Shown piece after piece: positions 38,402 through 47,528 of a stretch of 64,000 bases of DNA. Both the position numbers and the translations under genes were made by a program. Source of the DNA: Pseudosulfitobacter sp. DSM 107133. Lineage in GTDB: Bacteria; Pseudomonadota; Alphaproteobacteria; Rhodobacterales; Rhodobacteraceae. Position 1 is the first letter of the stretch. Every line of letters begins with the position of its first letter. Location: assembly GCF_022788695.1 (NCBI RefSeq), contig NZ_CP085154.1, forward strand, positions 3,472,001 to 3,536,000. The letters are read 5' to 3'. Below the pieces are notes generated by a model, which did no database searches, was not told the origin of the DNA, and saw nothing but the letters and a program-made list of their open reading frames with translations.

Positions 38402-39733
38402 TTAGTCTTTGGGCGCCAGTGCCGTCAGGCCCTTGAGAATGTCGATGGCATAGGCCAGCTGGTAATCCTCTTTACGCAAATCCGCCGCGGCTTCGGCCTT
38501 GGCACGATCTTCCTCGATCTGGCGGATTTCATCCTCGGTCAGACTGTCGTTGGAAATCGCACCACGCAGGTCGGCCTCGGAACGCAGCAGGGGCGGACCG
38601 TCTTCTTCCTCGGTTTCAGGCTTGCGGCGTGGCTGTTGCACAATGATGTCCGGGCTAACGCCCAGCGACTGGATCGAACGGCCCGACGGCGTGTAATACC
38701 GTGCCGTCGTCAGACGCATCGCACCGCCACCGCGCAAGGGCATAACAGTTTGAACCGACCCTTTGCCAAAGGATTTGGTGCCGACAATGATCGCCCGGCG
38801 ATGGTCTTTCAACGCGCCGGCAACGATTTCAGAGGCCGAAGCCGACCCGCCATTGATCAGAACAACAATCGGCTTGCCCTGCGCCAGATCGCCCGGCGTG
38901 GCGTTGAACCGGTCGCCATCCTCTGCAAGACGGCCACGGGTCGACACGATCTCGCCTTTTTCCAGGAAGGCGTCAGAGACCTTGATCGCCTGCGTCAGCA
39001 GACCACCCGGATTGTTGCGCAGATCGATGACAAACCCGTTTACGTTGTCGATGCCACCCGCCTTTTCGACTTCTTCGGCCAGTTTCTCTTCAAGGTTGGG
39101 ATAGGTCTTGTCATTAAAGGTGGTGATGCGCAGCACAACGGTTTCACCCTGGGTCTTGGCGCGCACGGCCTGCAATTCGATGGTGTCACGGATGATCGAA
39201 ACGTCAAAAGGATCCTGCTCGCCTTCGCGCACCACGGTAATGACGATTTCAGACCCGACCGGCCCGCGCATCTTTTCAACGGCGTCATCCAGTGTCAGGC
39301 CCAGAACGCTTTCGCCATCGACATGGGTGATAAAGTCACCGGCTTCGATACCAGCCTCGGCGGCGGGCGTGCCGTCAATGGGCGAGACAACTTTGACAAA
39401 GCCCTCTTCCTGCGTGACCTCGATCCCCAGACCACCGAATTCGCCGCGCGTCTGCACGCGCATGGCGTCTGCGTCTTCGGGCGACAGGTAGGACGAATGC
39501 GGATCAAGCGAGGTCAGCATTCCGTTAATCGCCGCCTCGATCAATTCAGACGGCTCCACTTCCTCGACATATTGCGAACGGATACGTTCGAAAATGTCGC
39601 CAAACAGATCAAGCTGCTCGTATACGCTGGAATTGCGCGTCGCCTCTTGCGCCAGCAGGGGGCCTGCGATCTGCGTCGTGGCGATTACACCCGCCAATGT
39701 GCCGCCCAGTGCGGCCATTACGAATTTTCTCAT
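38402..39733 (-). CDS. ctpA: S41 family carboxy-terminal processing protease
   Basis: A 443-aa periplasmic serine protease. A signal peptide (about 1-28) is followed by a PDZ domain (residues about 95-180, FGGLGIEV) and the S41 protease core. The catalytic pair is S299 in GGSASASEIVAG and K324 in SFGKGSVQ, with Q328 completing the triad; spacing matches Prc/CtpA. The C-terminal 60 residues are acidic and coiled-coil-like. Such proteases often degrade cell-wall hydrolases, and here it is downstream of an EnvC-like activator, in keeping with peptidoglycan turnover. It ends in a clear terminator. Confidence 0.95.
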   Translation of the reverse strand: MRKFVMAALGGTLAGVIATTQIAGPLLAQEATRNSSVYEQLDLFGDIFERIRSQYVEEVEPSELIEAAINGMLTSLDPHSSYLSPEDADAMRVQTRGEFGGLGIEVTQEEGFVKVVSPIDGTPAAEAGIEAGDFITHVDGESVLGLTLDDAVEKMRGPVGSEIVITVVREGEQDPFDVSIIRDTIELQAVRAKTQGETVVLRITTFNDKTYPNLEEKLAEEVEKAGGIDNVNGFVIDLRNNPGGLLTQAIKVSDAFLEKGEIVSTRGRLAEDGDRFNATPGDLAQGKPIVVLINGGSASASEIVAGALKDHRRAIIVGTKSFGKGSVQTVMPLRGGGAMRLTTARYYTPSGRSIQSLGVSPDIIVQQPRRKPETEEEDGPPLLRSEADLRGAISNDSLTEDEIRQIEEDRAKAEAAADLRKEDYQLAYAIDILKGLTALAPKD

Positions 39734-39739
39734 CAGACT

Positions 39740-40870
39740 TTATCCATCCTTACCTTGGCGGAACCACAAAGCGGGGTCCTGCGGAACGTTGTCTTGTCTT
39801 ACTTCTATATAGAGCGTTTCGGAACGGGCAGTGCCAGCGCCTTCACCTTCCTGTGACATTTCAGTTGTCGCAGACGTGGCGGAAAGTCCACCCATCAGCC
39901 CGATCGGCGCATCTGTGGCCACCACTTCACCGGTTTTGACGTATACCGCGCCCAATCCGGCCAGAATAAACAGCGTATCGGGCTGTGGTTCGAGAATCAC
40001 CACCTGCCCCAAGTCCAGCAACGGCCCCTGATAGCGCACGGTGGCCGCCGTGGGTGCGGTGACCAGCGCGCCGGGGCGGGTGCCCAGCAGAATGCCGGGG
40101 CGGACGATGCCCGCCGCATCCGCTTCGTACGCGCCGCGCAGGATCAGACCCTGCGCAGGCAGCGCCAGGTCACCGATACGCGCCTCAAGATCCGGCAGGC
40201 TGACCGCATGTTCATCCACCGCAATATTGGTCACGCCCGAGGCAAAGGCATCAAGCGTTTCCGAGGATTCGATCAGGATGGCAGTGTTCACCGGATCTTC
40301 GGTAAAGCGGCGCGGCAGGTCGGTGCGCTCGGCCATGGCCTGTGACAGCGCGGTGCGGGCGGTCTGGACCTCGCTCAGCCCCTTTTGCATCTGCGCTGTC
40401 GCCTGTGTCTGGATCGCGCGCAGGTTCTGCACGTCTTCCAGATCGTTGCGCAGCCCATTAGCGCGGGCGTTCAGGGCCGGGGTCAGTTCGGCCAGCAGCA
40501 TCCCGGCCCGTGCGGTGCCCGTCGGCCCGTCAGGATGCAGAAAGGAAGTGGGCGATGGCGTCGCGCCAATGGTCTGCAAGGTGCCCAGAAAGCTGGCGAT
40601 TTCCCCGTCGCGCGCCGCCAGTTGCCGTGTCAGCTGCGTTTCGCGCAACGACGCGCGGCGCAATCCGTCGCGCATGGCGGCCAGTCCGGTTTCATAGGCT
40701 TTGATCGTCGCCGTCAGCGCCTTGATCCGGTCGCGCGCGCTGTCGGCTGCATCCAGTTGCGCCGCGGCCTCTTGCAATTGCACGCCTGCGTCGCGGGCCA
40801 GCGCAGTGCCGTCCTGTGCCACCAGCGCAGCGGGCCATAGGCAGGCCAAAAGGACAAGCGCGCGGATCAT
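39740..40870 (-). CDS. EnvC-like murein hydrolase activator
   Basis: A 376-aa exported protein: signal peptide (1-18), coiled coil (about 25-230), and a C-terminal LytM/M23-like domain (about 265-376: GILLGTRPGALVTAPTAATV, LGQVVILEPQPDTLFILAGL). The metal-binding histidines of active M23 endopeptidases are absent, as in EnvC, which activates amidases by contact rather than cutting wall itself. The start overlaps gpmI by four bases (ATGA), and ctpA follows after six bases, so three envelope/glycolysis genes form one operon. Confidence 0.88.
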   Translation of the reverse strand: MIRALVLLACLWPAALVAQDGTALARDAGVQLQEAAAQLDAADSARDRIKALTATIKAYETGLAAMRDGLRRASLRETQLTRQLAARDGEIASFLGTLQTIGATPSPTSFLHPDGPTGTARAGMLLAELTPALNARANGLRNDLEDVQNLRAIQTQATAQMQKGLSEVQTARTALSQAMAERTDLPRRFTEDPVNTAILIESSETLDAFASGVTNIAVDEHAVSLPDLEARIGDLALPAQGLILRGAYEADAAGIVRPGILLGTRPGALVTAPTAATVRYQGPLLDLGQVVILEPQPDTLFILAGLGAVYVKTGEVVATDAPIGLMGGLSATSATTEMSQEGEGAGTARSETLYIEVRQDNVPQDPALWFRQGKDG

Positions 40871-42375
40871 TTCAGCAGATTGCTCCCCGTCATCTCTGCC
40901 GGCTGCTCCAGCCTCATCAGATGCAGCACTGTCGGTGCCAGATCGGCCAGCCTGCCGCCTTGCAGCGTGCCTTGGGCGCCCACAACGGCGACCGGCACCA
41001 GATTCAGCGTGTGCGCCGTATGTGGACCGCCGGTTTCGGGGTCGATCATCACTTCGCAATTGCCATGATCCGCCGTCACAATCATCGCGCCGCCTGCGGC
41101 TTCCAGCGCCGCCACGACCTGCGCCAACCCACGGTCCACGGCCTCGCAGGCGGCGATGGCAGCATCCAGATCACCGGTGTGGCCGACCATGTCGGGGTTG
41201 GCGTAGTTGACCACGATCAGATCATAACCGTCACCGATGGCCTGCACCAAATGGGCGGTGACTTCTTCTGAGGACATCTCGGGCTGGACGTCATAGGTCG
41301 GCACGTCGGGGCTTTTGGGCATATAGCGGTCCTCGCCATCTGCCGGCACCTCGACGCCGCCGTTCAGGAAGAACGTGACATGGGGGTACTTTTCGGTCTC
41401 CGCGATGCGGTACTGACGCAGCCCGTGCTGTGCCACCCAAGCGCCCAGCGTGTTCACAATGGCAGGCTTGGGATAGGCGGTCTGCATGTAGAAGTTGTGC
41501 TGATCCGAATACTCGGCCATGCCCAGCAGTCCCGCCCATTCAGGCCGCGTGCCTGCGTCAAAGGCGTCGAAATCCGGTGCGCCGATGGCAGCCATGATCT
41601 CGCGGGCGCGGTCGGCGCGGAAATTCAGGCAGAACACGCCGTCGCCATCCCGCGCACCGGCATAGTCACCGATCACCGTGGCAGGGATGAATTCATCGGT
41701 GGTGTCGGCGGCATAGGCCTGCGCCACGGCATCCTGAGCATCTGTGGCCGCGTTACCCTTGCCATGCACAATGGCGTTGAACGCCTTTTGCACGCGATCC
41801 CAGCGGTTGTCGCGGTCCATGGCAAAGTAACGCCCCGTAACAGTGGCGATACTGGCCCCTGCGGGCAGTGCTTCGGTCAACGTGCGGAAATACCCCTGCG
41901 CTGATTTGGGCGCCACATCGCGCCCGTCGGTCAGTGCGTGAATCTTCACCGGCAGCCCCGCATCGGCACAGGCCCTGGCTGCCGCGAGCATATGCGTCAG
42001 GTGGCCATGCACCCCGCCATCCGACACCACGCCCATCAGATGCGCCGTGCCGCCCGTGTCTTTCAACCCGCCGATGAATGCCTGCAAAGCACTGTTTTCA
42101 AAGAATGATCCGTCTTCGATGGCCAGATCGATCTGGCCAAGATCCATCGCCACCACACGGCCTGCGCCGATGTTGGTGTGGCCCACTTCCGAATTGCCCA
42201 TCTGCCCCGAAGGCAGCCCCACATCGGGCCCGTGGGTGATCAGTGTCGCATTGGGGCAGGTCGCCATAATACGGTCAAAGGTGGGCGTATCCGCCAGCGC
42301 GGGCGCGTTGCCAGTGGTGTCTTCGCGCAGGCCCCAGCCATCGAGAATGCACAGTACTACGGGTTTTGGGGACAT
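40867..42375 (-). CDS. gpmI: 2,3-bisphosphoglycerate-independent phosphoglycerate mutase
   Basis: Manganese-dependent glycolytic enzyme interconverting 3- and 2-phosphoglycerate. Of 502 aa, it has the N-terminal LCILDGWGLRE metal site, the phosphoserine nucleophile S62 in SGQMGNSEVGH, and the second metal-binding set in NPDMVGHTGD and VTADHGNCE. Complete and typical. It is the first gene of the gpmI-envC-ctpA operon, an order common in alphaproteobacteria. Confidence 0.97.
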   Translation of the reverse strand: MSPKPVVLCILDGWGLREDTTGNAPALADTPTFDRIMATCPNATLITHGPDVGLPSGQMGNSEVGHTNIGAGRVVAMDLGQIDLAIEDGSFFENSALQAFIGGLKDTGGTAHLMGVVSDGGVHGHLTHMLAAARACADAGLPVKIHALTDGRDVAPKSAQGYFRTLTEALPAGASIATVTGRYFAMDRDNRWDRVQKAFNAIVHGKGNAATDAQDAVAQAYAADTTDEFIPATVIGDYAGARDGDGVFCLNFRADRAREIMAAIGAPDFDAFDAGTRPEWAGLLGMAEYSDQHNFYMQTAYPKPAIVNTLGAWVAQHGLRQYRIAETEKYPHVTFFLNGGVEVPADGEDRYMPKSPDVPTYDVQPEMSSEEVTAHLVQAIGDGYDLIVVNYANPDMVGHTGDLDAAIAACEAVDRGLAQVVAALEAAGGAMIVTADHGNCEVMIDPETGGPHTAHTLNLVPVAVVGAQGTLQGGRLADLAPTVLHLMRLEQPAEMTGSNLLK

Positions 42376-42565
42376 GATGAAGCGTGGCCTTTGTGACTAT
42401 TTGATGGCGTTCTAACGCAGCGCACCGTCGGGGTGAACCGTTTTGCACCGGATTGGCGGAATTGAACTGCCCTATGTGACCTGCGAGCAGTTATTGCGCA
42501 GGAAACGGGTCGATGCGCTGCGGTATGCGCCGGTAATCCTTAGGCGCAGCAATAGGAGACGCCCA

Positions 42566-43030
42566 ATGCCCAGATTCACCGCCCTGCCCACCGATATCGT
42601 CGAGGCCTACCGCGCAGGCGCGCCGGATGCCTTTGGCAACCCGCCCGAGCGCCAGATTTCCGACGGCGCAGGCAACCCCTGCCGCCATTGCCTGCGCCAT
42701 GTGCCCAAAGGCGCGGGGATGCTGGTGCTGGCGTACAAACCTTTTGCGGGCACACATCCCTATGCAGAAGTCGGGCCGATCTTTCTGTGCGCAGACACCT
42801 GCGAGCGCGGAGGTGGCACTGCGCTGCCCGAGGTCATGGGCACCGCGCCAGACTATCTGATCAAGGGTTATGGCGCGGACGATCGCATTGTCTATGGCAC
42901 CGGCAGCGTGACCGCCACGCCCGCGTTGCACCAGCGCATCGCCGCGATCTTTGCCGATCCAAAGGTCGCCTATATCCACGCCCGCAGCGCGCGCAACAAT
43001 TGCTATCAGGCACGGATCGACAGGGACTGA
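42566..43030 (+). CDS. DUF1203 family protein
   Basis: A 154-aa soluble protein. The family blocks are CRHCLRHVPKGAGMLVLAYKPF, AEVGPIFLCADTCERGG and a C-terminal YIHARSARNNCYQARI. Several cysteines and histidines (CRHCLRH, LCADTC) suggest zinc binding. The function is unknown. AATAGGAGAC precedes the ATG, which fixes this start against the longer open frame from 42443. Confidence 0.85.
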   Translation: MPRFTALPTDIVEAYRAGAPDAFGNPPERQISDGAGNPCRHCLRHVPKGAGMLVLAYKPFAGTHPYAEVGPIFLCADTCERGGGTALPEVMGTAPDYLIKGYGADDRIVYGTGSVTATPALHQRIAAIFADPKVAYIHARSARNNCYQARIDRD

Positions 43031-43096
43031 TCCCCCTTGCATGGGGGTGTCCTTGTGGCCCATAAAGGCCCGACTATCCGACCGATGAGGACGCCC

Positions 43097-43276
43097 ATGA
43101 CCCTGCAAGCCCCCGAGACCAAAATCGTCGAACAATACCGCGTGGCCTGTGACGGCTCGGAAGGCGCATTGGGCCACCCGCGCGTCTGGCTGCAAATTCC
43201 GCACGACAAGGGCTGGGTCGAATGCCCCTATTGCGATTGCAAATACGTCCACGCCGATCACAAGGCCGACAGCTGA
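43097..43276 (+). CDS. Zinc-finger domain protein (zf-CHCC)
   Basis: A 59-residue protein whose [36 protein letters not shown] matches the CHCC zinc finger (one Cys, one His, then CPYC), as in the NDUFS6 subunit of mitochondrial complex I and its alphaproteobacterial counterparts. Zinc ligands: C19, H27, C44 and C47 by my count. Gene length is normal for the family. The ATG at 43097 was chosen over an upstream frame. It overlaps the start of the next gene. Confidence 0.85.
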   Translation: MTLQAPETKIVEQYRVACDGSEGALGHPRVWLQIPHDKGWVECPYCDCKYVHADHKADS

Positions 43277-43926
43277 AACGGCTTGCCGTTGCCCTGCTTG
43301 TCCTGATCTTCAGTTATCCCTGTGCTGCGATTGTCGGTGCTCTGCTTCCTTCGGGGCAGATTGCTGACAGCAACCCGCCCACCCATCAGGTGCTGTTGAT
43401 CGCAGGCCCCATCCATTACGATTTCGTGCTGCCACTGGACGCCGCGACACGCGCAGCCTTTGCCGATCTGCCTGATGCGGCGCTGTTGATGGACCTGGAC
43501 GGGGCGCAAAACCTGTTGGTCGGCTGGGGCGCGCATGACTTTTACACCACCGTCGGCACCTATGGCGACGTGACCGCACGCGCTGCGTGGCGTGGTATGA
43601 TTGGCGACAGTTCGGTCATCCGGCTGGATGCTGTCGGGGCAATTCCCCCAACGCTGAAGCTGCGCAGCCTTGCCATGACAGATGCGCAATATACCCGTTT
43701 TCTGACAGCCCTGCGTGCCACTTTCACCGCCGACACGCCGCTGGCCACCCCCGGCTTTAACGCAACCGACCTGTTCTATCCTGCCGCAGGGCGCTTTGAC
43801 GCCTTGCGCACCTGCAACGTCTGGGTCGGAAAGATGATCCGTGCCGCGGGTCTGCGCTTTGGCCGCTGGACGCCGCTGCCGCTGTCGGTCAGCCTGTCAC
43901 ACTGGCTGTATCAATCCGCGCCCTGA
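43222..43926 (+). CDS. DUF2459 / TIGR02117 family protein
   Basis: A membrane-anchored protein of about 234 aa with one N-terminal hydrophobic helix ([18 protein letters not shown]) and a periplasmic domain with [11 protein letters not shown] and the family ending [19 protein letters not shown]. The family is sometimes linked to urease or polysaccharide-related loci, but no function is proven. The start is unclear: the only ATG (43222) lies 55 bases inside the zinc-finger gene, while a CTG at 43273 overlaps its stop codon and would begin just before the helix. Confidence 0.75.
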   Translation: MPLLRLQIRPRRSQGRQLKRLAVALLVLIFSYPCAAIVGALLPSGQIADSNPPTHQVLLIAGPIHYDFVLPLDAATRAAFADLPDAALLMDLDGAQNLLVGWGAHDFYTTVGTYGDVTARAAWRGMIGDSSVIRLDAVGAIPPTLKLRSLAMTDAQYTRFLTALRATFTADTPLATPGFNATDLFYPAAGRFDALRTCNVWVGKMIRAAGLRFGRWTPLPLSVSLSHWLYQSAP

Positions 43927-44011
43927 ATAATTCCGCCCGTACCAAGCACGCCATCTGGAAGCCGTGGTCCGCCTGTGGCACAAGAAGGTCAAAGTTTGCA
44001 GCGAGGGTGTG

Positions 44012-46810
44012 ATGTCATCAAAATTCGGAAAAGGGTGCCACCTGCACCTGATCGACGGCTCGGCCTTTATCTTTCGCGCCTACCATGCCCTGCCGCCGCT
44101 GACGCGCAAGTCGGACGGGCTGCCGATCGGCGCGGTCGCGGGGTTCTGCAACATGTTGCAGCGCTATGTCGAGGGCAACACCGGCAGCGACGTGACCCAC
44201 GTTGCGGTGATCTTTGACAAGGGCAGCCACACCTTCCGCAATGATATGTACGACCAGTACAAGGCCAACCGCGAGGCCATGCCCGAGGACCTGCGCCCGC
44301 AGATTCCCCTGACCCGCACCGCGACCGAAGCGTTCAACATCGCCTGCGAGGAGAAAGAAGGGTTCGAGGCCGACGACATCATCGCCACGCTCGCCGTGCA
44401 GGCCCGCGCCGCCGGGGGCCGCTGCACCATCATCAGCAGCGACAAGGACCTGATGCAGTTGGTGGGCGACGGCGTCGAAATGCTGGACGCGATGAAGAAC
44501 CGCAGCATCAACCGCGACGGTGTGTTCGAGAAATTCGGCGTCTTTCCCGACCGCGTCGTCGATGTGCAGGCACTGGCGGGTGACAGCGTCGACAACGTGC
44601 CCGGCGCGCCCGGCATCGGCATCAAGACCGCCGCGCTGCTGATCAACGAATACGGCGATCTGGACACGCTTCTGGCCCGCGCCGAAGAGATCAAACAACC
44701 CAAACGCCGTCAGACCCTGATCGACCACGCCGACCAGATCCGTCTGAGCCGTGATCTGGTGCAACTGGACGAAAACACGCCGCTGGACTTCACGCTGGAC
44801 GATCTGGAAGTGCGCGACCCCGATCCTGAGCGGCTGTTGGCCTTCCTGGCCGAGATGGAATTCCGCACCCTGTCCAAACGCATCGCCGAGGCGCTGCACG
44901 TCGAAGCGCCGGTGATCGAGGACAAGACCCCCGCCCCCGCCGACATGCCCGAGGCCGAAACCGTGCCGTTCAACCCGGACGCTTACGAACACGTCCGCGA
45001 CGCCGCCGGCCTGCAAGTCTGGATCGACCGCATCCGCGAACGCGGCTGGGTTGCCATCGACACGGAAACCACCGGTCTGAATGAAATGACCGCCGATCTG
45101 GTCGGCATTTCGCTCTGCGTCGATCCGGGTCAGGCCTGTTATATCCCGCTGATCCACAAGGACAGCGGCACCGATGATCTGTTCGGCTCGGACGATCTGG
45201 CCGAGGGGCAGATGCCGCTGGAACAGTGTCTTGAGATGCTGACGCCAGTGCTTGAGGACCCTGCGGTCCTGAAAATCGGGCAGAACATGAAATATGACGC
45301 CAAGATTTTCGCGCAGCTTGGCATTACGGTGGCCCCCATCGACGACACGATGCTGCTGTCCTATGCGCAGCACGCGGGCCTGCACAATCACGGCATGGAC
45401 ACACTGTCGGAACGCTATCTGGGGCACACGCCGATCCCGATCAAACCGCTGCTGGGCTCCGGTAAATCCGCGATCACCTTTGACCGCGTGCCGCTGGACA
45501 AGGCCGTGGCCTATGCCGCCGAGGATGCCGACATCACCCTGCGGCTGTGGCAGACCCTGAAACCGCAATTGCACCGCGTCGGCGTGACCAAGGTGTACGA
45601 AACACTGGAACGCCCGCTGGTGCCGGTGCTGGCCGCGATGGAACGGTCCGGTATCAAGGTTGACCGCGACACGCTCAGCCGCATGTCCAACGCCTTTGCG
45701 CAAAAGATGGCCGGGCTGGAAGACGAGATTTACGAGCTGGCAGGGCGCAAGTTCAATGTCGGCTCCCCCGCGCAAGTGGGCGAAGTGCTGTTCGAGGACA
45801 TGGGCCTTGAGGGCGGCAAGAAGGGTGCGAATGGCAAATATTCCACCGGTGCCGACATCCTTGAAGATCTTGCAACCGAACATGATTTCCCGCGCCGCAT
45901 TCTGGACTGGCGTCAGCTCAGCAAGCTGAAATCGACATACACAGACGCGCTTCAGGACCACATCAACCCCGACACAGGCCGGGTGCACACCTCCTATTCC
46001 ATCGCGGGGGCATCCACCGGGCGTCTGGCCTCGACCGATCCCAACCTGCAAAACATCCCGATCCGCAGCGAAGAGGGCCGCCGCATCCGCGAGGCCTTTG
46101 TTGCCGAACAGGGCAAGACGCTGGTGGCGCTGGACTATTCCCAGATCGAGCTGCGCATTCTGGCGCATATCGCGGACATTCCCGAGCTGAAACAGGCCTT
46201 TGCCGACGGCATCGACATTCACGCGCTGACCGCGTCAGAAATGTTCAACGTACCGCTGGACGAAATGACACCCGACATCCGCCGTCAGGCCAAAGCGATC
46301 AACTTTGGCGTCATCTACGGCATCTCGGGCTTTGGTCTGGCCCGCAACCTGCGCATTCCGCGGGCCGAGGCGCAGGGGTTCATCGACCGCTATTTCGAAC
46401 GCTTCCCCGGCATCCGCACCTATATGGACGACACCAAGGCGTTCGCCAAAGAGCACGGCTTTGTACAAACGCTGTTCGGCCGCAAGATCCACACGCCCGA
46501 GATCGCCAGCAAAGGCCCCCGCGCCGGTTTCGCCGCCCGTGCCGCGATCAACGCGCCGATTCAGGGCACCGCTGCCGATGTGATCCGCCGCGCGATGATC
46601 CGTATGCCGGTGGCCATCGCTGACATCCCTGCGACAATGCTGTTGCAGGTCCACGATGAACTGCTGTTCGAGGTCGAAAACGGGTCAGAAGACTCGCTGA
46701 TCGACGCCGCGCGCAATGTGATGGAAAACGCCGCCGATCCGGTGGTGAAACTGGATGTGAAACTGACCGTGGACGCAGGCAAGGGCGCGAACTGGGCCGA
46801 GGCGCACTAA
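44012..46810 (+). CDS. polA: DNA polymerase I
   Basis: A 932-aa replication/repair polymerase. The 5'-3' exonuclease (residues about 10-290: HLIDGSAFIFRAY, SSDKDLMQLVGDGV, GDSVDNVPGAPGIG) is followed by an intact 3'-5' proofreading domain (AIDTETTGLNEM) and a family A polymerase core: motif A DYSQIELRILAHI, motif B RRQAKAINFGVIYG, motif C QVHDELLFEV. The ATG at 44012 is preferred; GTG codons at 43964 and 44009 are possible. It is followed by DUF2798 on the other strand with a 4-base overlap. Confidence 0.96.
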   Translation: MSSKFGKGCHLHLIDGSAFIFRAYHALPPLTRKSDGLPIGAVAGFCNMLQRYVEGNTGSDVTHVAVIFDKGSHTFRNDMYDQYKANREAMPEDLRPQIPLTRTATEAFNIACEEKEGFEADDIIATLAVQARAAGGRCTIISSDKDLMQLVGDGVEMLDAMKNRSINRDGVFEKFGVFPDRVVDVQALAGDSVDNVPGAPGIGIKTAALLINEYGDLDTLLARAEEIKQPKRRQTLIDHADQIRLSRDLVQLDENTPLDFTLDDLEVRDPDPERLLAFLAEMEFRTLSKRIAEALHVEAPVIEDKTPAPADMPEAETVPFNPDAYEHVRDAAGLQVWIDRIRERGWVAIDTETTGLNEMTADLVGISLCVDPGQACYIPLIHKDSGTDDLFGSDDLAEGQMPLEQCLEMLTPVLEDPAVLKIGQNMKYDAKIFAQLGITVAPIDDTMLLSYAQHAGLHNHGMDTLSERYLGHTPIPIKPLLGSGKSAITFDRVPLDKAVAYAAEDADITLRLWQTLKPQLHRVGVTKVYETLERPLVPVLAAMERSGIKVDRDTLSRMSNAFAQKMAGLEDEIYELAGRKFNVGSPAQVGEVLFEDMGLEGGKKGANGKYSTGADILEDLATEHDFPRRILDWRQLSKLKSTYTDALQDHINPDTGRVHTSYSIAGASTGRLASTDPNLQNIPIRSEEGRRIREAFVAEQGKTLVALDYSQIELRILAHIADIPELKQAFADGIDIHALTASEMFNVPLDEMTPDIRRQAKAINFGVIYGISGFGLARNLRIPRAEAQGFIDRYFERFPGIRTYMDDTKAFAKEHGFVQTLFGRKIHTPEIASKGPRAGFAARAAINAPIQGTAADVIRRAMIRMPVAIADIPATMLLQVHDELLFEVENGSEDSLIDAARNVMENAADPVVKLDVKLTVDAGKGANWAEAH

Positions 46811-47034
46811 CGCTGAACGGTGATCCGCGTCACCATTCGCCGCGCCAGCGGGGCCACGAACAGCACGACCGGAAAGGCCACGGCCCAACTGGTCAGCCAC
46901 GCGCCCATCCAGAGGCCAAAGAACCCGTACCAAACCTCGGTGGCGCGCAGCATACTGATGCCCGATACAATCAGCGACATCATCCCGCTAAGGCAAAAAC
47001 CAAAGACGATGTGGGCATATCGGGCGGGAATCAT
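46807..47034 (-). CDS. DUF2798 family membrane protein
   Basis: A 75-aa protein of two membrane helices (IVFGFCLSGMMSLIVSGIS and LTSWAVAFPVVLFVAPLA). It matches the DUF2798 family in pattern and size: short N-terminus, GF/W linker, RRMV end. No function is known. Its stop overlaps the polA stop. Upstream there is no conserved neighbour on the same strand, only the mobile-element island. Confidence 0.75.
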   Translation of the reverse strand: MIPARYAHIVFGFCLSGMMSLIVSGISMLRATEVWYGFFGLWMGAWLTSWAVAFPVVLFVAPLARRMVTRITVQR

Positions 47035-47108
47035 CGGCAGACCTCTCGGGAAGAATACTTAGAGATTTTCCATAATGCCCCGAAACGGTCCACCCTTCTC
47101 TGGTTCAA

Positions 47109-47151
47109 AAAATCCCAGGGTGAGGCCGCAGGCCGAGGGGCAGCGCCCCTT
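47109..47151. repeat. Interspersed repeat, family 2, copy 2 (partial)
   Basis: AAATCCCAGGGTGAGGCCGC continues into GGCC-GCA-GGCC and GGGGC-AGC-GCCCC hairpins, closely matching 56842-56899, but the leading CATCTTGCC part is diverged. The following MITE-like element begins immediately after its CCCCTT end. Confidence 0.65.
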
Positions 47152-47501
47152 AGGGTCTGGACCCATTAATCTTACGTCGTCAGCGGCAATTTCGCGAAAT
47201 TTCAGTGGTTTGGGTCGTGCTGCCAATAGTGGTTCTATTTGCAAGCGGCCCAAGCCACTGAAATGAAGTGAAATTGCCGCCCGTCGCTCCGAAGGAGCGC
47301 CTAATAATATTGGCACGCCTTCGGCGTGACGGGTTTGACGGATTTTCCCGCAGCCCATTGCCCGGCAGGGCATTGCGCAGCAATGTCCCGAGAGGAGGCG
47401 GCGCATCCGTTTGAAATAGAACCACTATTCCTGCACAGATGCTGCTTGTCTGCGGAAAAATCTGTCAAACTGACAACGTAAGATTAATGGGTCCAGACCC
47501 T
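47152..47501. mobile_element. MITE-like element, no transposase
   Basis: Ends are a perfect inverted repeat of 26 bp (47152-47177 and 47476-47501), beginning AGGGTCTGGACCC; it continues to about 31 bp with one mismatch. Each end also carries an internal palindrome GGGTC-TG-GACCC. Inside, a long imperfect inverted repeat (47182-47220 with 47237-47276) shares GCGGCAATTTC and TTTCAGTGG arms, and AATAGTGGTTCTATTT is repeated in inverse orientation at 47409-47432. It has no coding capacity. I see no clear target duplication, and the IS family that would mobilise it is not identified. Confidence 0.8.
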
Positions 47502-47528
47502 TCTGTATCTCCGATCTGTTATTGTTCC

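Noticed and set aside
44018..46222. A 734-codon minus-strand frame opposite polA
   Set aside because: No known domain and an antisense-type composition; polA motifs cover the region.
47059..47425. Minus-strand frames of 81 and 115 codons in the MITE-like element
   Set aside because: They cross the terminal repeats and internal hairpins; there is no family similarity, so they are treated as non-coding.
47148..47505. A target-site duplication of the MITE-like element
   Set aside because: Left flank CCCTT/TTA and right flank TTCTG do not give a convincing direct repeat; it may have been destroyed by the adjacent IS110 insertion.
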